Source of the DNA: Flavobacteriales bacterium
Lineage (GTDB): Bacteria > Bacteroidota > Bacteroidia > Flavobacteriales > Schleiferiaceae
Reading direction: 5' to 3'
NCBI GenBank assembly: GCA_002707525.1
Contig: PAND01000022.1
Coordinates: 102,437 to 166,436 of the forward strand
Length of the DNA stretch: 64,000 nt
The position numbers and the translations under genes are program-made. Positions 8,590-17,250 of this stretch are shown here, piece by piece. Within the stretch, counting starts at the first letter, position 1. The number at the start of each line of letters is the position of its first letter. The notes beneath the pieces are model-generated. The model had not been told where the DNA came from. It saw only the letters and a program-made list of their open reading frames with translations, and ran no database searches.

Positions 8590-9861
8590 ATGAAAAAAGT
8601 TTTACTCCTTGCCGCATTAGCATTTGGGTTCAACGCTTTCTCTCAGGATGCAATGACAAACAAACTATTGCAGACTGAAATCACTCCGAATGCTGCTGCG
8701 AAAGAAAAAATCGAAGACATCATTTTGAAAAGAGGTGGTGCAATCAACAACAACTACGATTATACCGATTTCTTATATCAATTTTACCAGTCAGATATGA
8801 CATTAGGTGCTATTACGACTACACCTGATTCGTCAACTGTTATTGTCTATTCTGATGGATCCACAGGATATTCGTACAACCACGCAGTTGGTGCTACGTA
8901 TGATTTCAACTACTACGGTTGGGCAGATAATGAGTTCAACGAAACTGACCAAATAACGATTGATTCGTTATATGTGATTGGTGGTTACGACATCTTTAAT
9001 GGTAACAACGCGGATAAAATTCGTTTTACCATTTTCAAGGGTGGTAATGGGTTCTCTGCTCCTTTTGCTGGTGTTCAATACAACCCCGGTACTTGGGCAG
9101 CTTTAGACCCAACAGCAACGCCTACAGCTAAAACTATGGATTATGCAGGCAGCCCGTTAGATGGAAATCAAGGCGGTCCAACGTCTACTAGTACTGTTAC
9201 AATTGATTACAATTTAAGTGTAGCTGATAGTGGTGTAGCTGTAGTTGGTGTTGAAGTGCCTAACGGAGGCTTAACCATGATGGGGAATCAGTTATTAGGT
9301 ATTTTTGTAGAGTACTTACCAGGAGGGATGACCACTTCCGATACGATCAATTACCAAACAAACTCAGGAAGTATGAACCCTTTCTACTTCTATTATTACA
9401 GAGAAGGCAATACTTCAGCTCCACAGGGTTATTTCATTCAAGATTTTGACAGCACATCTACAAACTGTTCAAACTTCTTGTTCAATACCACTCGTTACAG
9501 TGCTCATGTTGCTCCCTCAGATTGGAGAAATGACCAAACAAGTATAAACATGGCCTACTCGCACCTTATTTCAGTTACGGCTTCCGGAACATCTTCCATA
9601 GGTGTTGAGGACAAGGACTTAACTTCTGCTTCTATTTTCCCTAACCCAACTAACGGTGTTGTGAATATAGAATTAGATGCTACTGCTGATGCCACGGTAA
9701 CCGTTGTAGATGTATTAGGGCAAGTAATTTATGCTTCTAATGAATCTTTCGTTGCTGGTGAGCGCAAAATGATAGATTTAAGTAAGAATGCTAAAGGAAT
9801 GTACATCTTGTCTGTAGAAGGAGAAGGTGTAAATACCATAGAACGCATTACCATCAAGTAA
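8590..9861 (+). CDS. Secreted protein with T9SS type A C-terminal sorting domain
   Basis: A 423-residue protein with an N-terminal signal peptide (ending NAFSQ) and a C-terminal T9SS sorting domain from about residue 350 (SIFPNPTNGVVNIEL, then DVLGQVIYAS and ending NTIERITIK). The middle is rich in T, S, N, Y and G, predicted beta, without a recognisable catalytic domain. The protein should be exported by Sec, passed through the T9SS and attached to the cell surface or released. A weak -7-like TATCTTAG lies at 8555-8562. A strong terminator follows, so it is monocistronic. Confidence 0.85.
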   Translation: MKKVLLLAALAFGFNAFSQDAMTNKLLQTEITPNAAAKEKIEDIILKRGGAINNNYDYTDFLYQFYQSDMTLGAITTTPDSSTVIVYSDGSTGYSYNHAVGATYDFNYYGWADNEFNETDQITIDSLYVIGGYDIFNGNNADKIRFTIFKGGNGFSAPFAGVQYNPGTWAALDPTATPTAKTMDYAGSPLDGNQGGPTSTSTVTIDYNLSVADSGVAVVGVEVPNGGLTMMGNQLLGIFVEYLPGGMTTSDTINYQTNSGSMNPFYFYYYREGNTSAPQGYFIQDFDSTSTNCSNFLFNTTRYSAHVAPSDWRNDQTSINMAYSHLISVTASGTSSIGVEDKDLTSASIFPNPTNGVVNIELDATADATVTVVDVLGQVIYASNESFVAGERKMIDLSKNAKGMYILSVEGEGVNTIERITIK

Positions 9862-9891
9862 TCCTTACTTGTTTAACACAACAAAACACCC

Positions 9892-9926
9892 AACCGGGGT
9901 TGCTCAGGCAGCCCCGGTTTTTTTTA
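9892..9926 (+). terminator. Intrinsic terminator after the T9SS-exported protein gene
   Basis: AACCGGGG (9892-9899) pairs with CCCCGGTT (9912-9919). The inner bases extend the stem around a TCAG loop (9904-9907), and eight to nine T follow. It lies between two convergent genes, but only the plus orientation has a T tract. Confidence 0.93.
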
Positions 9927-9952
9927 TCTTGATTCCTAGCTTAACAGTGTGA

Positions 9953-10708
9953 TCAACGTAGTGCCTTGCGGACCTGTTGGAATAGCTTTGACTTGAAGAC
10001 GTATTCTTCTACATCTTGATTCGTTGATTTGAGCACTTCAGAGCTATTTCCCTCCCAAACTTTATATCCTTCTTTCATAAAGATGACATGATCCCCGATT
10101 TCAAGAACGGAATTCATATCGTGCGTGTTTACTATAGTAGTCATATCAAATTCGTGCGTGATCTCGTGAATCAGTTGATCTATAACAATAGCAGTTTCCG
10201 GATCTAATCCAGAGTTGGGCTCATCACAGAAAAGGTACTTAGGGCTCATAGAAATTGCACGTGCAATACTTACACGTTTTTGCATACCGCCAGAAATCTC
10301 ACTTGGAAACTTTGAATCAGCTCCCTCCAATCGAACTCGATTCATAACGAATTTTACGCGCTCATCCATTTCATGTTTGGTCATATCCGAGAACATCTCC
10401 AATGGGAAACGAATATTCTGCGCAACTGTCATGCTATCAAAAAGTGCGCCTCCCTGAAAGAGCATGCCTATTTCTTGACGGAGCTTTTTTGAGCGTTGTT
10501 TACTCATTTCACTGAGTACCTCACCATCGTAAATAATTTGGCCCTGATCTTGTTGATGTAACCCTAAAATAGTTTTAAGAAAAACGGTCTTGCCAGATCC
10601 CGACCTCCCTATGATAAGATTGGTTTCTCCGCGGCGAAAATCTACGTCCACACCTTTTAGGACATGATTTTCTCCAAAGCTTTTATGTATCCCCTTTACC
10701 TGAATCAT
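9953..10708 (-). CDS. mlaF: ABC transporter ATPase of an MlaEF-type lipid transport system
   Basis: A 251-residue ATPase with Walker A GRSGSGKT (34-41), signature ISGGMQKRV and Walker B YLFCDEPNSGLDP. The short Q-loop region (GMLFQGGALFDSMTV) is characteristic of MlaF, the ATPase of the phospholipid/MCE transport complex that maintains outer-membrane lipid asymmetry. The ATG at 10708 overlaps the permease stop by 1 nt (TAATG). Codons upstream of it only re-read the end of mlaE. No MCE-domain gene (MlaD) follows in this window; the pair ends here, convergent with a T9SS substrate gene. Confidence 0.9.
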   Translation of the reverse strand: MIQVKGIHKSFGENHVLKGVDVDFRRGETNLIIGRSGSGKTVFLKTILGLHQQDQGQIIYDGEVLSEMSKQRSKKLRQEIGMLFQGGALFDSMTVAQNIRFPLEMFSDMTKHEMDERVKFVMNRVRLEGADSKFPSEISGGMQKRVSIARAISMSPKYLFCDEPNSGLDPETAIVIDQLIHEITHEFDMTTIVNTHDMNSVLEIGDHVIFMKEGYKVWEGNSSEVLKSTNQDVEEYVFKSKLFQQVRKALR

Positions 10709-11460
10709 TAGTTCAATAATAAATCGGTTAAAACATAATTCGATAAGATTATAGCCAAACACGACCGGACAACTGCATTGGTACTAGCGATTCCAACCTC
10801 AACGGCACCGCCTTTCACCGTATATCCACTATATGCACTTACTGAACCAATAATAAAAGCATATACAACAGACTTGATAAGTCCATAAATCACATTTTCA
10901 AAAACAATGAACTCTAGTTGATAGCCGCTTATACTCTCTTGGAACGCAATTAAGCCTAACATGTCACCGGCCATAGCCCCGCCCCATAGTCCTAAAAACA
11001 TAGACATTAAGATGAGCAAAGGATTAAAGAACAATTGCGCCACAATCTTTGGTAAAATCAAAAAGTTCGCGCTATTCACACCCATGACCTCCAAGGCATC
11101 AATTTGTTCAGAAACGCGCATTGTTCCTAAACTTGATGCAATATTGGAACCTACCTTACCGGCAAGAATAAGACTCACCACCGTAGGACTAAACTCCAGT
11201 GTTATAGATTCACGAGTTGCCATGGCAATGTAATAAGTTGGAATCAGCGGATCATCGCTCAATTGAAAAGCAGTTTGAATGGTCACTATCGCACCCATAA
11301 AAACAGATAGGATAACAACAATGCCTATTGAATCAATTCCCAATAATTGAATTTCCTTGATCGTGGACCGATAAAAAACTTTCCAACGATCAGGTTTACG
11401 AAAGACTTTCGTCATTAAAACGCTGTAAGCGCCAATTCCTTCGAAAAAGTTCGTGATCAT
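10708..11460 (-). CDS. mlaE: MlaE-family ABC transporter permease
   Basis: A 250-residue inner-membrane permease with five to six hydrophobic segments. It has the conserved MlaE stretches GAIVTIQTAFQL, EFSPTVVSLILAGKVGSNIA, and RVSEQIDALEVMGVN. It forms the membrane core of the MCE/Mla lipid transporter together with the ATPase encoded next. It is the first gene of a two-gene operon. A -7-like TAAATTAG lies exactly 12 nt before the ATG, which would give a leaderless mRNA. Divergent from a small lipoprotein gene 42 nt away. Confidence 0.92.
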   Translation of the reverse strand: MITNFFEGIGAYSVLMTKVFRKPDRWKVFYRSTIKEIQLLGIDSIGIVVILSVFMGAIVTIQTAFQLSDDPLIPTYYIAMATRESITLEFSPTVVSLILAGKVGSNIASSLGTMRVSEQIDALEVMGVNSANFLILPKIVAQLFFNPLLILMSMFLGLWGGAMAGDMLGLIAFQESISGYQLEFIVFENVIYGLIKSVVYAFIIGSVSAYSGYTVKGGAVEVGIASTNAVVRSCLAIILSNYVLTDLLLN

Positions 11461-11464
11461 ATGG

Positions 11465-11472
11465 CTAATTTA
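11465..11472 (-). promoter_or_regulatory. -7-like box for mlaEF (leaderless spacing)
   Basis: On the minus strand the sequence reads TAAATTAG, one mismatch from TAnnTTTG. It begins 12 nt before the mlaE ATG, the same spacing seen at aroB, era and the glycosyltransferase gene. Confidence 0.45.
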
Positions 11473-11475
11473 CAT

Positions 11476-11483
11476 TTTCTTTG
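11476..11483 (+). promoter_or_regulatory. -7-like box for the small lipoprotein/SprT operon
   Basis: TTTCTTTG is one mismatch from TAnnTTTG and starts 27 nt before the ATG at 11503. It lies only a few base pairs from the divergent mlaE box, so the two promoters would overlap. Confidence 0.4.
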
Positions 11484-11502
11484 AAGGACAAACTCCTATG
11501 TT

Positions 11503-11622
11503 ATGAAGAGAATTGCCACTATTTCCATTGTGTTTTTAGCACTTGCACTAAGTAGCTGTGGGTCAGCTAAAGATTGCGATTGCCCGTCTTTTTCATCAGT
11601 TGACCTTGAGGAAGTAGGATAA
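11503..11622 (+). CDS. Very small lipoprotein (39 aa)
   Basis: A 39-residue reading frame with a full lipoprotein signal peptide: MKRIATISIVFLALALSSC, lipobox LSSC with the cysteine at 19. Only about 20 mature residues follow, including a CDCP cysteine pair. Its TAA overlaps the ATG of the SprT-like gene by 1 nt (TAATG), a junction type used repeatedly in this genome. Together with the signal peptide, this argues that it is a real gene rather than noise. The function is unknown; it may be a small surface or periplasmic peptide, or a leader coupling translation of the protease. Confidence 0.7.
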   Translation: MKRIATISIVFLALALSSCGSAKDCDCPSFSSVDLEEVG

Positions 11623-12221
11623 TGGATTTAAAGCCACTTTTGCCCTACTTGCCCCAGGCAGAAGTATTACCGCTTTTGGAACATTGGTTGAAAAACGAAG
11701 CATTTGACCTTGCTATCCATAAACCTCGAGCTACAAAATTGGGAGATTTCCGGCCTCCAAAAAAAGGAGCACGCGCCAAAATCACCCTAAACAGCAACTT
11801 AGGGAAGTATCAATTCTTAACGACGCTAGTTCATGAAATCGCACATTTAAAAGTGTGGAATACCTATGGACGCAAGGCCGCTCCGCATGGTATAGAATGG
11901 AAAACTACGTTTGGAGCAATGTTATTTGAATTGGAAGAAGCATGCACCTGGGCCGAAGAATATCGCTTGGCTATTTTACACCATGCAACGCGCCCAAAAA
12001 GCGCTGTTGGTGGTGATCCTAGATTGCAAAAAGTAATTCTTTCCTTAGACAACGAATCACAAATTACGCTTTTAAGCGATATAGAAATTGGAGCCGTATT
12101 CGATTTCAAAGGTCGTCAGTTTAAAAAGCTACAGAAGAGAAGAACTAGAGCTTTAGTGGAGGAAATTGTGAGTCAAAAGCAATTCACTATTCCCTTAGTT
12201 GCGCAAGTTGAGCCAGCATGA
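11622..12221 (+). CDS. SprT-like zinc metallopeptidase domain protein
   Basis: A 199-residue soluble protein with an SprT-like zincin motif: H71-E72-I-A-H75 preceded by LTTLV, and a probable third ligand H89 in PHGIEWK. SprT/SPRTN relatives act on DNA-protein crosslinks in eukaryotes; the bacterial role is not settled. Unlike many SprT proteins, no C-terminal zinc ribbon with paired cysteines is visible. It is translationally coupled to the preceding 39-residue lipoprotein. No signal peptide, so it is cytoplasmic. Confidence 0.85.
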   Translation: MDLKPLLPYLPQAEVLPLLEHWLKNEAFDLAIHKPRATKLGDFRPPKKGARAKITLNSNLGKYQFLTTLVHEIAHLKVWNTYGRKAAPHGIEWKTTFGAMLFELEEACTWAEEYRLAILHHATRPKSAVGGDPRLQKVILSLDNESQITLLSDIEIGAVFDFKGRQFKKLQKRRTRALVEEIVSQKQFTIPLVAQVEPA

Positions 12222-12247
12222 ATAAGGACAAATAGCAACGCAAGTAC

Positions 12248-12255
12248 TACCTTTG
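12248..12255 (+). promoter_or_regulatory. -7 promoter box for purKE
   Basis: TACCTTTG matches TAnnTTTG perfectly and begins exactly 26 nt before the purK ATG, the same distance as at mrp and the proline dehydrogenase gene. Confidence 0.7.
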
Positions 12256-12273
12256 GCACAAATCAAGGCATTC

Positions 12274-13428
12274 ATGGCTAAGAATATTTTCTCTACAGAT
12301 TATACATTGGGAATATTGGGCGGTGGCCAATTGGGCAAAATGATGCTCTACACCACACGCAAATTTGACATCCGCACCAAAGTTCTTGATCCTTCTGTGG
12401 ATGCCCCAGCGCAATTTGGCGCCAATGAATTCCAAGTAGGATCTTTGCAAGATTATGATACAGTTATGGCATTTGCTGCCGATTGTGATACCATCTGTAT
12501 TGAGATTGAAGCTGTGAACGTACAAGCACTTCGTGATCTTAGATCACAAGGCAAAAAGGTACATCCGAATCCAGACAGTTTGGAGCTTATTCAGGACAAG
12601 ACCAGGCAGAAGCAATTTTACGCAGACCACAATATCCCTACTTCGCGATTTGAAATGATAGATAGTAAGAGAGGTTTTGAGGCTGCGCGTGATCGATGGC
12701 CTATCCCATTCGTATGGAAAGCAGCTACGGGAGGTTACGATGGTTTTGGTGTGGTCGTTTGCCGAACTGAAAACGATGTACAAAACATTCCTGATGTACC
12801 GGGAATGTTGGAAGCTTTTGTGGACTTTGACCTTGAAGTGAGCGTTATAGTTGCCCGAAACGAAAGTGGTGAAATAAAAACATTCCCCGTTGCGGATCAA
12901 GAATTTCACCCCACCGCCAACCAAGTAGAATACGTATTGTGCCCAACCGTTTTAAGCAAGGACATGAAGGAAAAGGCTGAAGAGATTGCTGTAAGAACCG
13001 CTGAAGCATATGATATCTGCGGTTTGCTCGCAGTGGAGTTGTTCGTTACTGCTGAAGGTGAAATCTTGGTTAATGAAGTGGCACCACGCCCGCACAACAG
13101 CGGTCACCACACCATTGAAGCCTGTTATACAAGTCAGTTCGAACAGCACGTTCGTGCCGTACTTAATTTGCCTCTAGGATCTACTGAACTTAAAGCAGCA
13201 GGTGTAATGGCCAACCTTGTAGGTGCAGATGGCTATAGTGGTAATGTGATGTATCAAGGGTATGATGAATTGCTGGCCGAACCCGGCGTAAATATCCACA
13301 TTTACGGAAAAGCTCAAACGCGCCCATTCCGTAAAATGGGACACGTAACCGTAGTGGCAAAAGATAGAGCTGAAGCGCGTAAACGCGCCGAATGGGCAAA
13401 GAATAGTATATTGGTCAAAAGCAAATAA
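12274..13428 (+). CDS. purK: N5-carboxyaminoimidazole ribonucleotide synthase
   Basis: A 384-residue ATP-grasp enzyme of purine biosynthesis that makes N5-CAIR from AIR, bicarbonate and ATP. The N-terminal LGILGGGQLGKMM pre-ATP-grasp motif is visible, followed by FVWKAATGGYDGFGV and the metal/ATP-binding ELFVTAEGEILVNEVAPRPHNSGHHT typical of PurK. The ATG at 12274 is chosen because the upstream TTG at 12253 lies inside the -7 box. purE follows after 2 nt, so the two successive steps are made from one transcript. Confidence 0.97.
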   Translation: MAKNIFSTDYTLGILGGGQLGKMMLYTTRKFDIRTKVLDPSVDAPAQFGANEFQVGSLQDYDTVMAFAADCDTICIEIEAVNVQALRDLRSQGKKVHPNPDSLELIQDKTRQKQFYADHNIPTSRFEMIDSKRGFEAARDRWPIPFVWKAATGGYDGFGVVVCRTENDVQNIPDVPGMLEAFVDFDLEVSVIVARNESGEIKTFPVADQEFHPTANQVEYVLCPTVLSKDMKEKAEEIAVRTAEAYDICGLLAVELFVTAEGEILVNEVAPRPHNSGHHTIEACYTSQFEQHVRAVLNLPLGSTELKAAGVMANLVGADGYSGNVMYQGYDELLAEPGVNIHIYGKAQTRPFRKMGHVTVVAKDRAEARKRAEWAKNSILVKSK

Positions 13429-13430
13429 AC

Positions 13431-13922
13431 ATGATCGGAATAATTATGGGCAGCACTTCAGATCTGCCAGTTATGCAACAAGCTATCAATGTATTGGACG
13501 AATTAGGACTAGCCTATGAAGTTGATATCGTGAGTGCTCACCGCACTCCCGAGAAGCTTATGGATTACGGTCAAAACGCACACAAAAGAGGCCTCAAAGT
13601 CATCATCGCAGGAGCTGGCGGTGCCGCACACCTGCCGGGTATGGTCGCTTCAGTAAGTCCGCTGCCCGTTATTGGTGTTCCTGTACATAGTTCGAACTCC
13701 ATTGACGGCTGGGACAGCGTACTTTCTATTCTTCAAATGCCTGGCGGCGTGCCTGTTGCTACTGTAGCACTAGACGGTGCGAAGAACGCAGGTATCCTTG
13801 CGGCACAAATTATGGGATCGTCAGATATAGCGGTATTACAACGTGTGGTAGACTACAAAGAAAGCCTCAAAGCCAAGGTCTTAAAAGGTGCAGAGGAAGT
13901 AAAGGCCAAGTACTCGAAATAA
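13431..13922 (+). CDS. purE: N5-CAIR mutase (class I)
   Basis: A 163-residue PurE that converts N5-CAIR to CAIR, the step after PurK. Signature segments are IGIIMGSTSDLPVM, VSAHRTPEKLMDYG, AGAGGAAHLPGMVAS and GVPVHSSNSIDGWDS. Length and motifs match the bacterial class I enzyme, consistent with purK upstream (2-nt gap). A short hairpin with a T tract overlaps the region just after the stop. Confidence 0.97.
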   Translation: MIGIIMGSTSDLPVMQQAINVLDELGLAYEVDIVSAHRTPEKLMDYGQNAHKRGLKVIIAGAGGAAHLPGMVASVSPLPVIGVPVHSSNSIDGWDSVLSILQMPGGVPVATVALDGAKNAGILAAQIMGSSDIAVLQRVVDYKESLKAKVLKGAEEVKAKYSK

Positions 13923-13925
13923 TCG

Positions 13926-13942
13926 AGCCTATCAGGCTTTTT
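13926..13942 (+). terminator. Short intrinsic terminator after purKE
   Basis: AGCCT (13926-13930), loop ATC, AGGCT (13934-13938), then a run of T. The hairpin overlaps the last codons of the convergent gene ending at 13932. The stem is short, so its strength is uncertain. Confidence 0.6.
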
Positions 13943-14384
13943 GGAGCTTGTCTTTTAATGCACGAATAATGAGCCAGCCGCTCAGGCCATAGCTGAATAC
14001 CATCATCAAAATCCAAGGAAGTACCGTGAGCGTATTGGTTAGCGTGAACGCCGGGTAACTAAATCCAAAAACAGCCAGAAGCAATACAAGCAGTCCCACT
14101 AAGTGAATGAGGAGTGTTAAGAGGTAGCGCCTTTTGAATTGGCCCCAGAAGCTCTCAAAGTTCTCGCTTTGAAAATTCCTGCTGTAGTATAGGTTCAAAT
14201 GTCCCACCCCGGGTATACTTAGGAAGAAGGAATAAAGCATACTTAAAAGAAAAACGAAGCCGAAGCCATCAAAATGAATCGTCTGCTGGTAGAAGTTAAT
14301 CAATACAAACGACAAGAATGTCATCACTAAGCTGCCAAGAATTAGGCTGACAAAGAAGTGCAGAAATGCATACCTCCATGGCAT
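13932..14384 (-). CDS. Small four-TM membrane protein
   Basis: A 150-residue protein with four clear hydrophobic segments (about residues 7-29, 42-60, 88-110, 117-142) and short polar loops. I recognise no family. Its ATG overlaps the LytTR regulator stop by 1 nt (TAATG), so it is the third gene of the sensor-regulator operon. This suggests that it works with, or is controlled alongside, that signalling pair. The fold alone does not separate a transporter-like role from a sensory accessory. Confidence 0.7.
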   Translation of the reverse strand: MPWRYAFLHFFVSLILGSLVMTFLSFVLINFYQQTIHFDGFGFVFLLSMLYSFFLSIPGVGHLNLYYSRNFQSENFESFWGQFKRRYLLTLLIHLVGLLVLLLAVFGFSYPAFTLTNTLTVLPWILMMVFSYGLSGWLIIRALKDKLQKA

Positions 14385-15112
14385 TATAATCTTTTGAGAT
14401 GACTGACCAAAATTTCCTTTTTTCGGTTGCTCACTGGTACTGTTGACCCCTCTTTTAAGAGCACATAACCTCCATCTGCACTAATATAACGCGAAATCAT
14501 CTCAAGGTTTACCAAATGGCTCTTATGTACACGTTCAAATCCTGCTGGACGAAGTAAAATTTCATATTCCTTCATAGTTTTTGAAGCTAAAACATAGGAC
14601 TTGTCCGCGAGGTAAAATGTGGTATAATTAGAGCTGCTTTCACAACGGACAATATCCTTTACATTCAGGACATGCATCCCTTCAGTAGTTGGAATTACTA
14701 ATTTCTTAGGTGCCCCTTTAACCGCTTCGCTGACCACATCTTGAAGATCTCTACTTACCTTCTGACCTGCCTTGCGAACTGCTTTCACTAGTTCTTCCGC
14801 ATCTATTGGCTTAAGTAAATAATCAAGAGCTGCATGCTTTATAGCTTGTACCGCAAATTCATCAAATGCTGTTGTGAATATTAGAGATGGAAGGTCATCA
14901 CCAGACCATTTTTCAATTAAGTCAAAACCACTCTCACCGTTGAGATTTACGTCCAAAAACAAAATATCTATAGATTCATGTGTAAGCACATTCAATGCTT
15001 CATCTACAGTATTGCATTGAGCCACCACGGTTACTTCTGGACAGAATAAACCGAGCTTACCTTTCAAGCTTTCCAATACAGGCTGTTCGTCATCTAACAA
15101 TAATGCATTCAT
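14384..15112 (-). CDS. LytTR-family response regulator
   Basis: A 242-residue regulator. The N-terminal receiver domain has acidic residues D7/D8 and the phosphoacceptor D54 (ILFLDVNLNG). The C-terminal LytTR DNA-binding domain spans about residues 138-242 (HVLNVKDIVRCESSSNYTTF, RVHKSHLVNLE). LytTR regulators bind direct repeats upstream of targets; no such site was identified here. It is encoded 29 nt after the histidine kinase gene, forming a cognate pair. Confidence 0.93.
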   Translation of the reverse strand: MNALLLDDEQPVLESLKGKLGLFCPEVTVVAQCNTVDEALNVLTHESIDILFLDVNLNGESGFDLIEKWSGDDLPSLIFTTAFDEFAVQAIKHAALDYLLKPIDAEELVKAVRKAGQKVSRDLQDVVSEAVKGAPKKLVIPTTEGMHVLNVKDIVRCESSSNYTTFYLADKSYVLASKTMKEYEILLRPAGFERVHKSHLVNLEMISRYISADGGYVLLKEGSTVPVSNRKKEILVSHLKRL

Positions 15113-15141
15113 AGGTTTGAGCGTTTGATTGAAGCTACGTT

Positions 15142-17139
15142 TTATTCTGCACCTTTAAGTGGTAGAATGAGTGAAACACGAGTCCCAAAAATTGAACCAT
15201 CATTTTCAACAGATACTAACTGCAAATCATATTCTTGATTGTTCTTTCTTGAGAGTAATTCCAATCGCTCTTTTAAAATGGCTAAACCATGACTTTGAGA
15301 AGCTTCCTCTACATTTTCAATTCCCGGACCATTGTCTTCAATAACAATGAGTAATTGATGTTCTCTTAAGCTTATTGAGGTGGTAATCTCTCCAGATTTA
15401 TTTGACGCCAAATTTGGACGTACTGCATGTTGAACAGCATTTTCAATCAACGGCTGCAATAGGATTGGAGGTATGGTTATTTCGTATTGATCTAATGCTT
15501 CATCTACCAAGAGTTGCCATTTGAATTCACCGTAACGAAGCATACATAGATCTACATACTTTCCTAATAGATCTATTTCATCCGCAAGAACCATTTCTGT
15601 GCTACGAGAACTTTCCAAGGTTAATCGCATCAATTTTGCCAACTTCCCCATGTATAGGACAGCATCTTTTGGCTGGTTTTTAAAAATAAAACTTGAAATA
15701 GCATCTAAGGCGTTGAAGAGGAAATGCGGATTCATTTGTCCACGTTTACTTTGCAGTTCAGCATCTGCTAGGCGTTCCTGTAAATCAAGACGCTCATTCG
15801 CCCGCAGTCGTGCCCTGCGCTGCCACAATACAACAAGTACTGCTATGACCAATACTATTCCCACCCAGGTTCCCGTGCGCTTATACCAAATAGCACGGAT
15901 AGTAAACGTATATTCAATGGGTTCATTGGACGCGAAATCGGCTCTACTATCCACTTGCATTTGAAGCGTATAATTTCCTGGTGCCGGATATTCCAATAAT
16001 ATTGGCCCGTTTATGTCCCAAAATTCCCAAGGTGCACTGTTTACTCTATAACGACCCAATATTGGCGTATTACTCTCTACCTCAACATCTGCTGAAAAGG
16101 ATAAAGAATTTGGAGCAGTAATTCTATGAGGAATGCGTTCTGTGGGTATTCCGTCAATGGAAGATTTGAATATGGCATGGTGAGGAAGGTTGGGCTCACC
16201 GCCGTTCTCAAAAATGAACATTCCTGAGGGCGTAGCAACATACAACCGCCCAGCAATTAAGGCGAGATCATAGTTCCCAGGGCGTAAATCGGGCAATTCA
16301 CGATGAGAATCTATAGTATACAGCAGTTCTATACCACTTTGAACCGCTATTCCTGAAGAAGAAAATGTATACGTGAGGGTTCCAATAGAATCTACATCAT
16401 AGGCTGATTCGTATTCTTCTCTTTTATATTCAATAGCTGAAAAATCCGTAGTTGACCAGTTGCCTGAGAAAAGCTTATTGACCTCTATACTGCCAAGAGG
16501 TGTGCGAGCCATTTTGCCGTCAAAAGCAAAAACAGGTAGTCCCGAACCGATTTTCTTCCATTCTTTATTCCATTGATAATATCCACTCTCTGCACTTAAT
16601 ACCAAACCATATTCGGTAGGGGCTAAGTCAAATAACAATCCTTGAAACTTTTGTCGATCCAACTCCTCACCTAAATCATTCAAAACGACTAATTCAGAAC
16701 CTGTCCTCAAAAAATTGAGTCTTTCACCATCAAGAGTCATTCGCCAAATTCCTGACGGAAGTGAGCTCAATGCGTTCGCCGCATCGCTGAATTTCACTCT
16801 TAAATTCTCTTCATTTACGATATATTTTGTCCCAAACTCATTGGTTACCACAATGGGGTATTCGTTGAGTTTCCCACTCACAAGAGGCACCAATCCAGTG
16901 TCTACTATCTGAAAACCGTAAATAGAAGACCTATTGAATTTTTCAAAACGCTTAGAATGTTGAATAAATCCTCCTATTAATTCATAAACACCTGATCCTT
17001 GCGTACCTAGATAAAGACGCTCATGCTGCCATGATGCACTAATTACCGGATCAGAAGGAAAGCCTTGAGCAGGTCCATAAATCTGAGCAGGAGCAGAAGT
17101 AATGAAAAAGGCAAAAAAGAAAAGTAGCAGGTTCTTCAT
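15142..17139 (-). CDS. LytS-type histidine kinase with periplasmic sensor domain
   Basis: A 665-residue sensor kinase. A signal peptide (ending SAPAQ) precedes a large periplasmic part of about 400 residues with propeller-like repeats (for example GNYDLALIAGRLYVATPSG) and a Y_Y_Y-like beta domain just before the membrane (PGNYTLQMQVDSR). A single TM helix lies at about 425-440. The cytoplasmic LytS/YehU-type kinase domain has its conserved histidine at H472 (QMNPHFLFNALDAI), with ATPase motifs QPLIENAVQHAV and IEDNGPGI. The ligand is unknown. A TAACATTG box 12 nt upstream would make the mRNA leaderless. Confidence 0.9.
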   Translation of the reverse strand: MKNLLLFFFAFFITSAPAQIYGPAQGFPSDPVISASWQHERLYLGTQGSGVYELIGGFIQHSKRFEKFNRSSIYGFQIVDTGLVPLVSGKLNEYPIVVTNEFGTKYIVNEENLRVKFSDAANALSSLPSGIWRMTLDGERLNFLRTGSELVVLNDLGEELDRQKFQGLLFDLAPTEYGLVLSAESGYYQWNKEWKKIGSGLPVFAFDGKMARTPLGSIEVNKLFSGNWSTTDFSAIEYKREEYESAYDVDSIGTLTYTFSSSGIAVQSGIELLYTIDSHRELPDLRPGNYDLALIAGRLYVATPSGMFIFENGGEPNLPHHAIFKSSIDGIPTERIPHRITAPNSLSFSADVEVESNTPILGRYRVNSAPWEFWDINGPILLEYPAPGNYTLQMQVDSRADFASNEPIEYTFTIRAIWYKRTGTWVGIVLVIAVLVVLWQRRARLRANERLDLQERLADAELQSKRGQMNPHFLFNALDAISSFIFKNQPKDAVLYMGKLAKLMRLTLESSRSTEMVLADEIDLLGKYVDLCMLRYGEFKWQLLVDEALDQYEITIPPILLQPLIENAVQHAVRPNLASNKSGEITTSISLREHQLLIVIEDNGPGIENVEEASQSHGLAILKERLELLSRKNNQEYDLQLVSVENDGSIFGTRVSLILPLKGAE

Positions 17140-17143
17140 ACCA

Positions 17144-17151
17144 CAATGTTA
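17144..17151 (-). promoter_or_regulatory. -7-like box for the histidine-kinase operon (leaderless spacing)
   Basis: On the minus strand it reads TAACATTG, one mismatch from TAnnTTTG, beginning 12 nt before the ATG at 17139. Confidence 0.45.
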
Positions 17152-17238
17152 GTCAAAAAGACCGACCACTACAATTGACACAATCTTCCATTTCACTCAA
17201 AAATTATCCCATCCCATTTTACTTCAATATTGATTGAC

Positions 17239-17246
17239 TAGATTTA
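17239..17246 (+). promoter_or_regulatory. -7-like box for the FKBP lipoprotein gene (leaderless spacing)
   Basis: TAGATTTA, one mismatch from TAnnTTTG, begins 12 nt before the ATG at 17251. TSS and start codon would nearly coincide. Confidence 0.4.
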
Positions 17247-17250
17247 CGCT

